Source of the DNA: Gammaproteobacteria bacterium
GTDB taxonomy: Bacteria; Pseudomonadota; Gammaproteobacteria; Steroidobacterales; Steroidobacteraceae
Direction of reading: 5' to 3'
Assembly: GCA_016707425.1 (NCBI GenBank)
Contig: JADJHU010000015.1
Span: forward strand, 496,001 to 560,000
Length of the DNA stretch: 64,000 nucleotides
Shown: piece by piece, positions 36,296-44,899 of the stretch
Layout of the letters: each line of letters starts with the position of its first letter
How positions within the stretch are numbered: the stretch's first letter is position 1
The notes under the pieces: generated by a model
Told to the model about the DNA's origin: nothing
Databases searched by the model: none
Seen by the model: only the letters and a program-made list of their open reading frames with translations
Program-made: the position numbers and the translations under genes

Positions 36296-37666
36296 ATGCC
36301 GCTCACCATCCTGATTCTCGCCGCCGGGCAGGGCAAGCGCATGCAGTCCGACCTGCCCAAGGTCCTGCAGCCGCTCGCGGGCCGGCCGCTCCTGAAACAC
36401 GTCATCGACACGTCGCGTGCGCTCGCGCCCGCGGCGATCCACGTCGTCTATGGCCATGGCGGCGAGCGCGTGCGCGATACGCTCGCGGGCGAGCATGTCG
36501 ACTGGGTGCTCCAGGCCGAGCAGCTCGGCACCGGACACGCCGTCATGCAGGCCATGCCACGCATCGCTGACGATCAGCTCGTGCTGGTGCTGTATGGCGA
36601 TGTGCCACTCGTGCAGACGGGGACGCTTGAGGCACTCGTGGAGCGGGCCGGACCGCAGACCTTGAGCCTCCTCACGGTGATGCTCGAGGATCCGAGCGGT
36701 TACGGACGCATCGTGCGCGACACGCAGGGTCGGGTCCGCGCGATCGTCGAGCACAAGGACGCGGGTCCGACCGACCTCGCGATCCGCGAGGGCAATACCG
36801 GCATCATGGCCGTGCCCGCAGGCCTGCTGCGCCGCTGGCTGGCGCGGCTCGGCAAGGACAATGCGCAGGGGGAGTACTACCTGACCGACATCGTTGCCAT
36901 GGCGGTCGAGGAGCAGGTGGAGGTCGTGCCGCTCGTTGCCGCGCTCGCGACGGAAGTCCTCGGCGTCAACGACAAGCTGCAGCTCGCCGAGGTCGAAGCC
37001 GCCTACCGGCTGCGGCGGGCGCGTGAGCTCATGCTGGCGGGTGTCACGGTCTGCGACCCGGCGCGTCTCGATGTGCGCGGTGAGCTGAGCGTCGGACGCG
37101 ATGTGTTCCTCGATGTCAACGTGGTGCTCGAAGGACACGTGGTGCTCGGCGACCGCGTCCGGATCGGATCGGGCTGCGTGGTGCGCAACACCCGGATCGA
37201 AGCGGATGCCGAGCTTCATCCGTACTGTGTGATCGAGCGTGCGGAGATCGGTCCGAATTGCGTCGTGGGTCCCTATGCGCGGCTGCGGCCCGGGGCGAAG
37301 CTCGCGCGCGACGTACACGTCGGCAATTTCGTCGAGGTGAAGAAGAGCGAGCTCGGTGAGGGCAGCAAGGCAAACCACCTCTCCTACCTGGGTGATGCCG
37401 TGATCGGACAGGGCGTGAACGTTGGCGCCGGCACCATCACCTGCAACTACGACGGCGCAAACAAGTGGCAGACGACCATCGGTGACGGCGCCTTCATCGG
37501 CTCGGGCACCATGCTGGTGGCGCCCGTGCGCATCGGTGCCGGGGCGACGATCGGCGCGGGCTCGACCATCGCGAAGGATGCCCCGGATGGTCAGCTTACC
37601 CTCGAGCGCTCGAAGCAGCTCACGGTCGCGAGCTGGAAGCGACCGACGAAGAACCCGAAACGCTGA
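36296..37666 (+). CDS. glmU: Bifunctional UDP-GlcNAc pyrophosphorylase / GlcN-1-P acetyltransferase
   Basis: A 456-residue cytoplasmic enzyme making UDP-GlcNAc for peptidoglycan and lipopolysaccharide. The N-terminal uridyltransferase has LAAGQGKRMQSDLPKVLQPL. The C-terminal left-handed beta-helix has hexapeptide repeats and the acetyltransferase motifs NFVEVKKSELGEGSKANHL and AGTITCNYDGANK. The ATG at 36296 was chosen over an upstream start because the LTILILAAGQGKRM N-terminus is canonical. In many relatives glmS follows; here it is 16 kb away. Confidence 0.97.
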   Translation: MPLTILILAAGQGKRMQSDLPKVLQPLAGRPLLKHVIDTSRALAPAAIHVVYGHGGERVRDTLAGEHVDWVLQAEQLGTGHAVMQAMPRIADDQLVLVLYGDVPLVQTGTLEALVERAGPQTLSLLTVMLEDPSGYGRIVRDTQGRVRAIVEHKDAGPTDLAIREGNTGIMAVPAGLLRRWLARLGKDNAQGEYYLTDIVAMAVEEQVEVVPLVAALATEVLGVNDKLQLAEVEAAYRLRRARELMLAGVTVCDPARLDVRGELSVGRDVFLDVNVVLEGHVVLGDRVRIGSGCVVRNTRIEADAELHPYCVIERAEIGPNCVVGPYARLRPGAKLARDVHVGNFVEVKKSELGEGSKANHLSYLGDAVIGQGVNVGAGTITCNYDGANKWQTTIGDGAFIGSGTMLVAPVRIGAGATIGAGSTIAKDAPDGQLTLERSKQLTVASWKRPTKNPKR

Positions 37667-37677
37667 AAGGAATCACC

Positions 37678-38157
37678 ATGACATCGAAGCCCACTGCCAC
37701 GGAGGCCGCAGCAGCCAGACTGCGTGCACTCATCGGCAAGGAAGTGCATGTGAGCGACTGGCTCACCATCGACCAGGCGCGTGTGAATCTCTTCGCGGAT
37801 GCCACGAGCGATCATCAGTGGATCCACGTCGATCCCAGGCGTGCCGCCACCGGCCCGTTCGGCGGGACCATCGCTCATGGCTATCTGACACTCTCCCTCT
37901 ATCCTCATCTACGCGGGCTGGTGAGTGAAGACTGCCCGATCGCCCCCGGCGTTACGAGCATCGTGAACTACGGGCTCAACAAGGTGCGCTTTCCCTCGCC
38001 GGTGAAGGTGGGTGCGCGCATCCGTGCGCGCTGCACGCTGCTCGCGGTCGAGGATGTCCAGGGCGGACTGCAGATTACCGAACAGTACGCCGTCGAGATC
38101 GAGGGCGGAGCCAAGCCGGCCTGCGTCGCCGAGGCGATCGTGCGGCTGGGGTTCTGA
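37678..38157 (+). CDS. MaoC-like (R)-specific enoyl-CoA hydratase
   Basis: A 159-residue single hot-dog-fold protein. The catalytic Asp/His pair lies in FADATSDHQWIHVDP near residues 40-54, and GGTIAHGYLTLSLYP matches the MaoC hydratase motif. Such enzymes hydrate trans-2-enoyl-CoA to (R)-3-hydroxyacyl-CoA. It begins 12 bases after glmU with an AAAGGAA ribosome-binding site, so it is likely co-transcribed. It marks the left edge of the secreted-protein region. Confidence 0.88.
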   Translation: MTSKPTATEAAAARLRALIGKEVHVSDWLTIDQARVNLFADATSDHQWIHVDPRRAATGPFGGTIAHGYLTLSLYPHLRGLVSEDCPIAPGVTSIVNYGLNKVRFPSPVKVGARIRARCTLLAVEDVQGGLQITEQYAVEIEGGAKPACVAEAIVRLGF

Positions 38158-38179
38158 TCGACTCCGGCCGGACCCGTCG

Positions 38180-39292
38180 CTACAGTGCGCCTGCCTGGGT
38201 GAGCCGGAGCTTGTCGATGCCAGCCAGGAATCCCGTGGACGTGGGATGCTTGCCGGTGATCATGAAGCTGACTTTGTGCTGCCCGGTAGTGAGCGCAAAG
38301 GTGCCGATCTGGATGGCGCCGGTCGCGAACACAGCATTGGCCTTGCCATCGAAGATCTGGCTGGCGGGCTGGCCGTCCACCTGGATCTGGAGCTGACCGT
38401 AATCCGGCGCACGTGTCATGTGCAGCTCAACCGCATACTTTGCCGACTGAGGCACGTCGATGAGCAGGTCGAGGACCGCGCCGACAGCGCCACCTGCCCA
38501 GAAGAGCTGCCTGCCGCCGCTCCAGCTGTTGCCGAAGCTCTCCATCGGCTGCACGTGCAGCTGGCCGCCCGCGAGCAGGTACGCTTTCTTTTCCACCAGC
38601 GTCTCCGCTTCGATGTCGAGCGGTGCGCTCACGTGCTCCAGCACCAGTGCAGGAACAGGAGTTGCCAGACGGCGCTCGGGTGCGGACCCTGCCACCATCG
38701 GGCCGACCGGTGCGGTCGTGCTGCGCGCCCCTGCCGGTGCGCCGGCCCGGCTGAGTGCAGCGACCTCTGCCTGCGTGGTCCACCCCGCGAGCAGCGGCCG
38801 GTTCGCATCCTGCGGCACCTCGAACCCGGTCCAGTCCGTCATATTCCTGAAGTCCAGCCGGACGCAGCTCGGGGCCTGAACCAGCGGGTTCTGCAGGCAC
38901 TTGAAAGTCGCCCGGAGCGTGCCGGAGTGCTTGTTGCCCGGATCGGTCAGCTTCACCAGTTCTTCCAGCCGGTTCGACTGGCTGTTCCATGTTGCCCTGC
39001 CTTCAGCCCAGAGCAGGGACGGCTTGGATGAACTGACCTCTTTGCCACCGTCGAAGTTGACCACCCAGATCCTGCACATGCCGTTGAACCAGTACGCACG
39101 CTCAGGATCGGTCGCTGTGCCCTGCACCTCCTTCAGCTTGAACTCTGTGCAGTCGGCCATGCGCTTGGCCGTCTTCGTGACATCGACGTTCACCGTCGTG
39201 CTCGAGAAACCGAGCGCAGCGGCCTGCATGGGTACCAGCGCCACGAGGAGTGCGCCGGTGCTGCAGAGGATATCGGAGATGATTCGCTTCAC
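38180..39292 (-). CDS. Secreted protein of unknown function with C-terminal beta-sandwich domain
   Basis: A 370-residue protein not recognised as a known enzyme. The GTG at 39292 gives a signal peptide (IISDILCSTGALLVALVPMQAAA); the frame extends further upstream through non-signal residues. The N-terminal half has three or four cysteines and WFNGMCRIWVVNF. After a Pro/Ala linker (residues about 195-230) comes a 120-residue domain: SWSGGRQLFWAGG, APDYGQLQIQVDG, GKHPTSTGFLAGIDKLRL. That domain is clearly paralogous to one in the protein at 39922-40998 and resembles galactose-binding-like carbohydrate modules. It ends 22 bases from the convergent MaoC gene. Confidence 0.75.
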   Translation of the reverse strand: MKRIISDILCSTGALLVALVPMQAAALGFSSTTVNVDVTKTAKRMADCTEFKLKEVQGTATDPERAYWFNGMCRIWVVNFDGGKEVSSSKPSLLWAEGRATWNSQSNRLEELVKLTDPGNKHSGTLRATFKCLQNPLVQAPSCVRLDFRNMTDWTGFEVPQDANRPLLAGWTTQAEVAALSRAGAPAGARSTTAPVGPMVAGSAPERRLATPVPALVLEHVSAPLDIEAETLVEKKAYLLAGGQLHVQPMESFGNSWSGGRQLFWAGGAVGAVLDLLIDVPQSAKYAVELHMTRAPDYGQLQIQVDGQPASQIFDGKANAVFATGAIQIGTFALTTGQHKVSFMITGKHPTSTGFLAGIDKLRLTQAGAL

Positions 39293-39369
39293 TGCAGATT
39301 CCTTTCTTCCATTGCATGCCGGGGAGGAGCGTGTGGGATTGCGGAATTGCTCCGTTTCCTCATTGATGA

Positions 39370-39888
39370 TCACTGGATGCGCACCGCGAGAGTACGTGCC
39401 AGTTCCATGAGCTGCGCCTCCCGATCCGAGGCGTCCGTGGCGAGCAGGTCGATATCGAAGACCGTGAGTCCCTTGACCGCTTTGATCTTCACCTCATCCG
39501 CGCTCGTGCTGAGCCAGCCTTCCTGTGCGATGTCGACACGGCGGCGATTCTCGCGCACGGCACTGCCGGGGGCTATTTCCGCCAGCCGATCGGGCGTACG
39601 TGCGACGTTGAGGATCACGGTCAGCACCTCGCCGGTGGGGTTCACGTAGGAACACTGGTAGGCATCAATGCCTTCGACCAGCGATGCGCCGGAGTGCGTC
39701 GTCATGCCGGCCGATGCGCCGGGAAGCACGGTCTGCACCTGTCCGGGCGTCAGGAGGTCGCAGGGGCCGGGCTTTTCGGCCGCCGTGGCGGCGTGCTGCT
39801 CTGGAGGTGCCTGCCGTGTGCAGGCGGTGCAGATGATGACCAGCACTGCTGCACATGCCACGAATGCGGACCCGGACTTCTCTTTCAT
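39370..39888 (-). CDS. Lipoprotein with DUF3558-like pattern
   Basis: A 172-residue protein. The signal peptide ends in a lipobox-like IICTACTRQ, so it is probably anchored in the outer or inner membrane. The body begins CDLLTPGQVQTVLPGAS and contains the paired cysteine in YQCSYVNPTGEVL; this layout resembles DUF3558/small-lipoprotein families of unknown role. It lies between two related secreted proteins on the same strand and may belong with them. Confidence 0.75.
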   Translation of the reverse strand: MKEKSGSAFVACAAVLVIICTACTRQAPPEQHAATAAEKPGPCDLLTPGQVQTVLPGASAGMTTHSGASLVEGIDAYQCSYVNPTGEVLTVILNVARTPDRLAEIAPGSAVRENRRRVDIAQEGWLSTSADEVKIKAVKGLTVFDIDLLATDASDREAQLMELARTLAVRIQ

Positions 39889-39921
39889 TGACGTCGCCTC
39901 TGGCTGATCAGCGTAAGGGTG

Positions 39922-40998
39922 TCACTTCTTTACACAGCGGGCGTAGGCGTTGCACGCATGGCCCGCAGAGCAGTCATTGGATGTCTCGCATGTCTCCCTG
40001 CAGGTGCCTGCCCGGCACTTGTAAGGCACGCAGCTCTCGGTCTGGCCATTGGCAGCCCTCACCGTAAGCGCATCCGTGCACGCATACGGCATCACTACGC
40101 AGAGCCCGGTGTTGGTATTGCACTGCGACCCCTCGGCACAGTCGTTGGTCGATGCGCAGGTCTGCCGACAAACCCCGCTGCCTTTCTCGCACGCAAAAGG
40201 GCTGCACGGAAACCGGAACCACGTGCGGCACTGACCATCGTCGTCCTTGCGGTAGACGGTGGAGACATCTCCGAGGCAGCTTGTGGCGCAGCTTCCGGTT
40301 GCCACGCTCGTGTCGCCGGGCGCGCGGCGCGCGCCCGGTGGTATTACCTGTGCGATACGCACCGGTGCATCGGCGCGTGCCGTGGTCATGACTGGCAGCT
40401 GGCGCAACGGCACGGGCGGCTCGCCCGCGCGGCGTGTCGGGTTTGCTTCCGATGCGACCGGGCTGAGCTCGATGCGATCCAGGCCGACGAGATAGCCGGT
40501 CGATTGCGGGTGCTTGCCGTCGATGCGCACCCGCAGCGCGTGTGAGCCTGCAGCCAGGAAGTAACTTCCCGCGTGCAGCGTTGAGGGCGGCAGGACGCTG
40601 CTGCCGTAGCCATCGAAGGCCGCGCCAGAGGCGCCGTCGATATCCACCGAAACGCGCGCATAATCGGGCGCCCGAGTGAAATCCATATCGATGGCGTATT
40701 CTGCGGGCTGCGTGACGCTGATCGCCAGCTCGAGCGCCGCGCCGGGCGAGCCGCCTGCCCACAACAGCTGCGCCCCACCACTCCACCCCGCACCGAAGCC
40801 GGTCATATCTTGCGTCGTGACGCGACCTGCGCCTGCGCGCGCGGTTGCTGTCAGACGCTCGCCCTCGAAGACCAGCTGTGCGCGTCGGGTGTCCGGCAGC
40901 GCCAGCGGAGTCAAGGCCGCAAGGAAGATCACCACTGTTCCCGCCGTGCGAGTGCGGCTGCCTGGGGTGACCCTGGTAGTGGAGCGGTGTGTGCGCAT
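39922..40998 (-). CDS. Secreted beta-sandwich protein with cysteine-rich C-terminal repeats
   Basis: A 358-residue exported protein of unknown function. ATG 40998 gives a signal-like segment (TVVIFLAALTPLALP). Residues about 60-180 form a domain (WSGGAQLLWAGG, APDYARVSVDIDG, GKHPQSTGYLVGLDRIEL) paralogous to the C-terminus of the 38180-39292 protein. After a linker, the last 125 residues contain two near-identical cysteine units. The first runs CRQTCASTNDCAEGSQC and the second CRETCETSNDCSAGHAC, each preceded by a C-P-x-x-C segment. Such units look disulfide-bonded and extracellular. A much longer open frame upstream is antisense to the regulator gene and was discarded. Confidence 0.75.
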   Translation of the reverse strand: MRTHRSTTRVTPGSRTRTAGTVVIFLAALTPLALPDTRRAQLVFEGERLTATARAGAGRVTTQDMTGFGAGWSGGAQLLWAGGSPGAALELAISVTQPAEYAIDMDFTRAPDYARVSVDIDGASGAAFDGYGSSVLPPSTLHAGSYFLAAGSHALRVRIDGKHPQSTGYLVGLDRIELSPVASEANPTRRAGEPPVPLRQLPVMTTARADAPVRIAQVIPPGARRAPGDTSVATGSCATSCLGDVSTVYRKDDDGQCRTWFRFPCSPFACEKGSGVCRQTCASTNDCAEGSQCNTNTGLCVVMPYACTDALTVRAANGQTESCVPYKCRAGTCRETCETSNDCSAGHACNAYARCVKK

Positions 40999-41112
40999 TG
41001 CCCCGAACCCCGTCAAATGTGTTGCACCAGCACGTATAGCATAGCCGACGGCCACTGGGTCTCGCCGCGGGCGGCTATGATGCGCCGCGTGGCTCTGAAA
41101 GAGGGAGGAGAC

Positions 41113-43401
41113 ATGGCGCGGCCGGGCCCGGGCCGACTGCTGCAAGTCGGCGCCTGGAGGGTGGATACCGCATTGGACCTCATCCAGTGCGGGGAGCGGG
41201 TCGAGAAGCTCGAACCACGCATGATGCGACTGCTTTGCTGTCTCGCAGAGCGGCCCGGCGAGGTGTTTTCCGCCGACGAGATCCTCGCGGCCGTCTGGCC
41301 GGGGGTGGTCGTCGGCCCGAATTCCGTATATCAGGCGGTCGCGCAGCTGCGCAGACTCCTCGCAGACACGGGAGACCAGCCGGCGTACATCGCCACCGTG
41401 CCGCGCAAAGGGTACCGGCTGGTCGCGCCGGTGCGTGCGATTGAATCCGGTAGCGCGCCACCCGTGTCGGCGGTCGGAGGGGAGGACCATGCGGTCTCTT
41501 CCGTACCGCGTCACGCGAGCATGCGACTGCGCCTGGCAGGTATCGGGGCCGCGATCATCGTCGCGATCGCTGCCGCCTGGGTGTTCACGCGCGGCAGCAC
41601 GCCTGCAGAGGCAGGCGTTGCCGTGGCCGTGCTGCCGTTTGCGGATCTGAGCAGCGCGAATGACAACCAGGACTTCTGTGACGGGCTCGCGGAGGAGGTC
41701 CTCAACTCCCTCGCGCGCGTGCCGGGATTGCGCGTCACGGGCCGGACCTCTGCTTTCCGTTTCCGCAAGCGCGTCGAGGCGCCGGAGGAGCTCGGGAGGA
41801 CCCTCGGCGTATCGCATATCCTCGAGGGCTCGGTGCGTCGCAATGGCGAGCGCCTGCGCGTATCGGCGCAGCTCGTGAGTACACGCGACGGGTTCGTGTT
41901 GTGGGCCAATTCCTTCGATCGCGCGAGTGCGGGCGCGATCACTGTGCAGACCGAAATCTCGCAGGCAGTCGTCGACGCGCTGAAGATCCAGCTGTCCGCG
42001 GATGCACGCGGGCGGCTGAACCGGGGGCCGAGCGCGACCGTGAGCGCCTACGAACTGTATCTCCTCGGAAGACACCAGCAGCTGCAGCGCAACCCCGACG
42101 CCCTGGCTCGGGCTGTCGAATATCACCGGCTGGCGATCGATGCCGATCCGCGCTTTGCGCTCGCACACGCCGGGCTTGCTGATGCCTACATGGCGGGCTA
42201 CTACTATCAGAACCGCACCCTCAAGGAGACGGCACCGCTGGTGGAGCGCGAAGTGGATGCTGCACTGCGGCTCGATCCTCAGCTCGCGGAAGCGCATGCG
42301 GCCCGGGCGGTACTCCTCGCCGAGCAGCGACGCCCCGACGAGGCCGTTACGGCGCTCGAGCACGCGATCGCCATCAATTCCAATTATGGCGAAGCCTACG
42401 TGCGGCTCGGTGCTGCGCATGAGTACGCAGGCCGGCCCGTGCAGGCGCTGGCCGCCTATGACCAGGCACTGGCTCTTGACCCCCTGCACGCCATCCTGCA
42501 CGTCAGGCGCTGCCTGACACTGCAGAATCTGGGGCGCTATGCTGAGGCGGAACGCGCCTGCAACCGGGCGATCGAGCTGCAGCCTGAGATTCCCAATGCC
42601 TATTGGGCGCGGGGGCTGTGCGCGTGGGCACAGGGAGATCTGCCGGCTGCGATTCACAGCTACGAGCTGGCCCTGCTGCGCGCACCGCACCGCCTCGATA
42701 TACGCGGAGAGCTTGCGCTGCTGCTGCTCGACGTCGGTCTGCCCGAGCGGGCGCGGCGTGAGATCGATGCCGCACGACAGTATGCCGGGCCGGACGACCT
42801 CGGGGTGGCGCTCGTCGGCGCGCAGCTGCGCGTTGCCACGGGCGAGACAGCAGCGCTGCTCGCGGAGCTGCGCGCCCGCGATTTCAGGGACGCCGGTCCG
42901 CAGCAGCACCTCGAAGCGGCGTATCTCGCCATGATCGGTGGTGACGCACTTCTTGCGGACCGGCTGCGCACGGCGGCTCTCGCCAGTCCTTCGTTCAGCG
43001 AGGAATCCATCCGGCCCGGGGTCTACGACGTGCGCTGGGGGAGTTGCGGAATGTGCGCACTCGCGTTTCTCGAGCGGGCGCGCGGCAACACCGTGGCTGC
43101 CGACCGCTACCTGGGTGTGGTCCGGGACTACCTTACGCAGCTCGTGAAGGCCGGGCACCGCTGGCACGGTCTCGAGTACGTGCGGGCGACGATGCTGGCG
43201 CAGCAGGGTCGTGAATCCGCTGCACTTGCATCCCTCACGCGTGCATACGAGATGGGTGGCCGGCGAGCCTGGCTGATGCGCACGGACCCCGCATTGGCCG
43301 CGCTGCGCCGCACGGAGACATTTACATCCATCATCCAGCGCATCGATGCGTCGAATGCTCACGCGCGCTCGATTCTTTCCGGGCAGATTCCCACCCGGTA
43401 G
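41113..43401 (+). CDS. CadC-like membrane transcriptional regulator with TolB-like and TPR domains
   Basis: A 762-residue one-component regulator. Residues about 10-105 form an OmpR/CadC winged helix (MRLLCCLAERPGEVFSADEIL, ATVPRKGYRLVAPV) in the cytoplasm. One membrane helix follows (LAGIGAAIIVAIAAAWVF, about 140-157). The periplasmic part starts with a TolB-like domain (VAVLPFADLSS, GLRVTGRTSAFRFR, GSVRRNGERLRVSAQLV) and continues with TPR repeats to the end. The ATG at 41113 is preceded by a strong GGAGG; the upstream ATG at 41077 is less well placed. It diverges from the cysteine-rich secreted gene and is an obvious candidate to control it. Confidence 0.85.
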   Translation: MARPGPGRLLQVGAWRVDTALDLIQCGERVEKLEPRMMRLLCCLAERPGEVFSADEILAAVWPGVVVGPNSVYQAVAQLRRLLADTGDQPAYIATVPRKGYRLVAPVRAIESGSAPPVSAVGGEDHAVSSVPRHASMRLRLAGIGAAIIVAIAAAWVFTRGSTPAEAGVAVAVLPFADLSSANDNQDFCDGLAEEVLNSLARVPGLRVTGRTSAFRFRKRVEAPEELGRTLGVSHILEGSVRRNGERLRVSAQLVSTRDGFVLWANSFDRASAGAITVQTEISQAVVDALKIQLSADARGRLNRGPSATVSAYELYLLGRHQQLQRNPDALARAVEYHRLAIDADPRFALAHAGLADAYMAGYYYQNRTLKETAPLVEREVDAALRLDPQLAEAHAARAVLLAEQRRPDEAVTALEHAIAINSNYGEAYVRLGAAHEYAGRPVQALAAYDQALALDPLHAILHVRRCLTLQNLGRYAEAERACNRAIELQPEIPNAYWARGLCAWAQGDLPAAIHSYELALLRAPHRLDIRGELALLLLDVGLPERARREIDAARQYAGPDDLGVALVGAQLRVATGETAALLAELRARDFRDAGPQQHLEAAYLAMIGGDALLADRLRTAALASPSFSEESIRPGVYDVRWGSCGMCALAFLERARGNTVAADRYLGVVRDYLTQLVKAGHRWHGLEYVRATMLAQQGRESAALASLTRAYEMGGRRAWLMRTDPALAALRRTETFTSIIQRIDASNAHARSILSGQIPTR

Positions 43402-44156
43402 ATCACCTCATAGTGCGCAATGAACTGCACGCGTGTGGCGCTCAGCGAGTAGGTGATCAGCCACTCCGGCAGAGTGTCGGTGCGTACGGGGCTGCCAGGC
43501 GTCGGAGGACGCGACAGCAGCACCGATCCGTTGAGCGCACCGAAGCGGCTCGTAAAGACCGGATCGGTTGCGCTTGCGCGCACCCAGAATGGCAGGATCT
43601 GATCACAGCTCACGGGAGTCGCCGGCATGGCCATCGCGGGTACCGTCGTGGCGCGTTGAGTGGCCAGCTGTGTCAGTGGTGCCGCTGCACCTCGCGAATT
43701 CGTGCCGACACGGCCACCCTCAGGAAGGGCGAGTGCCTCGATTTCGTGGACAGTCTGCGAGCCGTTGACGAGATCCAGCGGCACATCATGGGAGCCACGT
43801 GAATTGACCAGGCGCACGATTACCCTGTTGCCGACGCCGAGATCCGGGATGGCGACCACCACCCGGCGGCGGGGGCCGCCCGCTGCATCCGGTGAGAATT
43901 CGAAATGACAGCGATACGTGAGCTGTTGCGGATAGATGCAGAGCACGCGTGCCGCAGGGTCGTCCGGTGAAAAATTGAGGACGTCGATCGCCTGGCGGTT
44001 GATTGGCCCGGAGCTGCCAGCCGACAGCGTTTCGGGTCGCGCGGACAGTGCGATGACCGCCGTCATCCGGGGAATTTCCAGTGCCGGTGCCGCAGATGCC
44101 GGGCCCCAGGGCAGCAGGCATGCAAACGAGCATGCGAGCAGGCACGGTCGATGCAT
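43359..44156 (-). CDS. Secreted protein of unknown function
   Basis: A 265-residue protein with a signal peptide (CLLACSFACLLPWGPASA). The remainder is beta-rich (VVVAIPDLGVGNRVIVRLVNS) with two cysteine pairs (CIYPQQLTYRC and CDQILPF...CPERIE); no known domain was recognised. It follows the ECF sigma-factor gene on the same strand by 77 bases and could be in its operon. Its 3' end overlaps the convergent regulator gene by 43 bases. The sense frame shows an export signal, so it is treated as real. Confidence 0.6.
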   Translation of the reverse strand: MHRPCLLACSFACLLPWGPASAAPALEIPRMTAVIALSARPETLSAGSSGPINRQAIDVLNFSPDDPAARVLCIYPQQLTYRCHFEFSPDAAGGPRRRVVVAIPDLGVGNRVIVRLVNSRGSHDVPLDLVNGSQTVHEIEALALPEGGRVGTNSRGAAAPLTQLATQRATTVPAMAMPATPVSCDQILPFWVRASATDPVFTSRFGALNGSVLLSRPPTPGSPVRTDTLPEWLITYSLSATRVQFIAHYEVIYRVGICPERIERA

Positions 44157-44233
44157 CGAGGCATGCGCAGGAGAACTCACGACTCCAGAACGATTGACGC
44201 CTGCGGCGTGGTCTGCGCTGCATCGGAGCACGC

Positions 44234-44782
44234 CTACAGCGCGCAGGCGAGCGGGGCCAGACGTCGACGCAGGTGTGCCAGCGCGTACTTCTTGCGGCTG
44301 AGCACCGTGTCCCGCGGTGCTGCGCTGCGCGCGGCCATGACCTCGATGCTCGTGCCCGCGCACCACATCAGGATGACCGCTCGCTGCTCCTCGGGCAGGT
44401 CATCCAGGGCTCGCGACAGGGCGGCCGCCGATTGCGAGCGTTGCAGGTCCTGGTCCGGACCTGGCACGGCTTCGCCGTCGGTGAGCAGCGCCTCGATGGA
44501 CACGGGGTCGATGGGCCGTGTCCGGGTCGCGTCGTGCCTGCGGGTGCACTCGTCCAGAAAGGTGTTTCGCGCTATGGCGTACAGGTAGGCGCGCAAGCCC
44601 GATTCGTCTGCCGCAGGTACTGCGTTCCTGCGCATGGCGTCCAGAAGCTTCAGCCACGCGAATTGCGCGAGGTCCTCGGCCTGGCTCCGGCAGCGACTCA
44701 ACCTCGTGAGATAGCCGACCAGCGGTTGACGGTGGCGGCGGTACAGGACTTCGAATACTTCACTGGTGCCGGGCTCAGGCAT
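44234..44782 (-). CDS. ECF-type RNA polymerase sigma factor
   Basis: A 182-residue sigma-70-family protein. Region 2 (LYRRHRQPLVGYLTRLSRCRSQAEDLAQFAWLKLL, with the AEDLAQ core) and region 4 (ALDDLPEEQRAVILMWCAGTSIEVMA) are clear. No adjacent anti-sigma factor with a membrane helix and zinc motif is seen. Its neighbours on the same strand are a secreted protein and a caspase-like peptidase, so it may direct expression of the local surface genes. Confidence 0.85.
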   Translation of the reverse strand: MPEPGTSEVFEVLYRRHRQPLVGYLTRLSRCRSQAEDLAQFAWLKLLDAMRRNAVPAADESGLRAYLYAIARNTFLDECTRRHDATRTRPIDPVSIEALLTDGEAVPGPDQDLQRSQSAAALSRALDDLPEEQRAVILMWCAGTSIEVMAARSAAPRDTVLSRKKYALAHLRRRLAPLACAL

Positions 44783-44899
44783 GGCGCGTCTCCCCGCTGC
44801 GTGTTCTGCGTCCGCATGAGAACGGCCGGGGAGCGTCGGTGTCCTGAAGATGTGCTGAAGGATGGCTGAAGCTTTTCTTCCGCCACGCCCCGGGAGCCG

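Noticed and set aside
40999..43362. Upstream extension of the cysteine-rich secreted protein frame (total 1146 residues)
   Set aside because: The extra 788 residues are antisense to the CadC/TPR regulator. The real start at 40998 gives a signal peptide.
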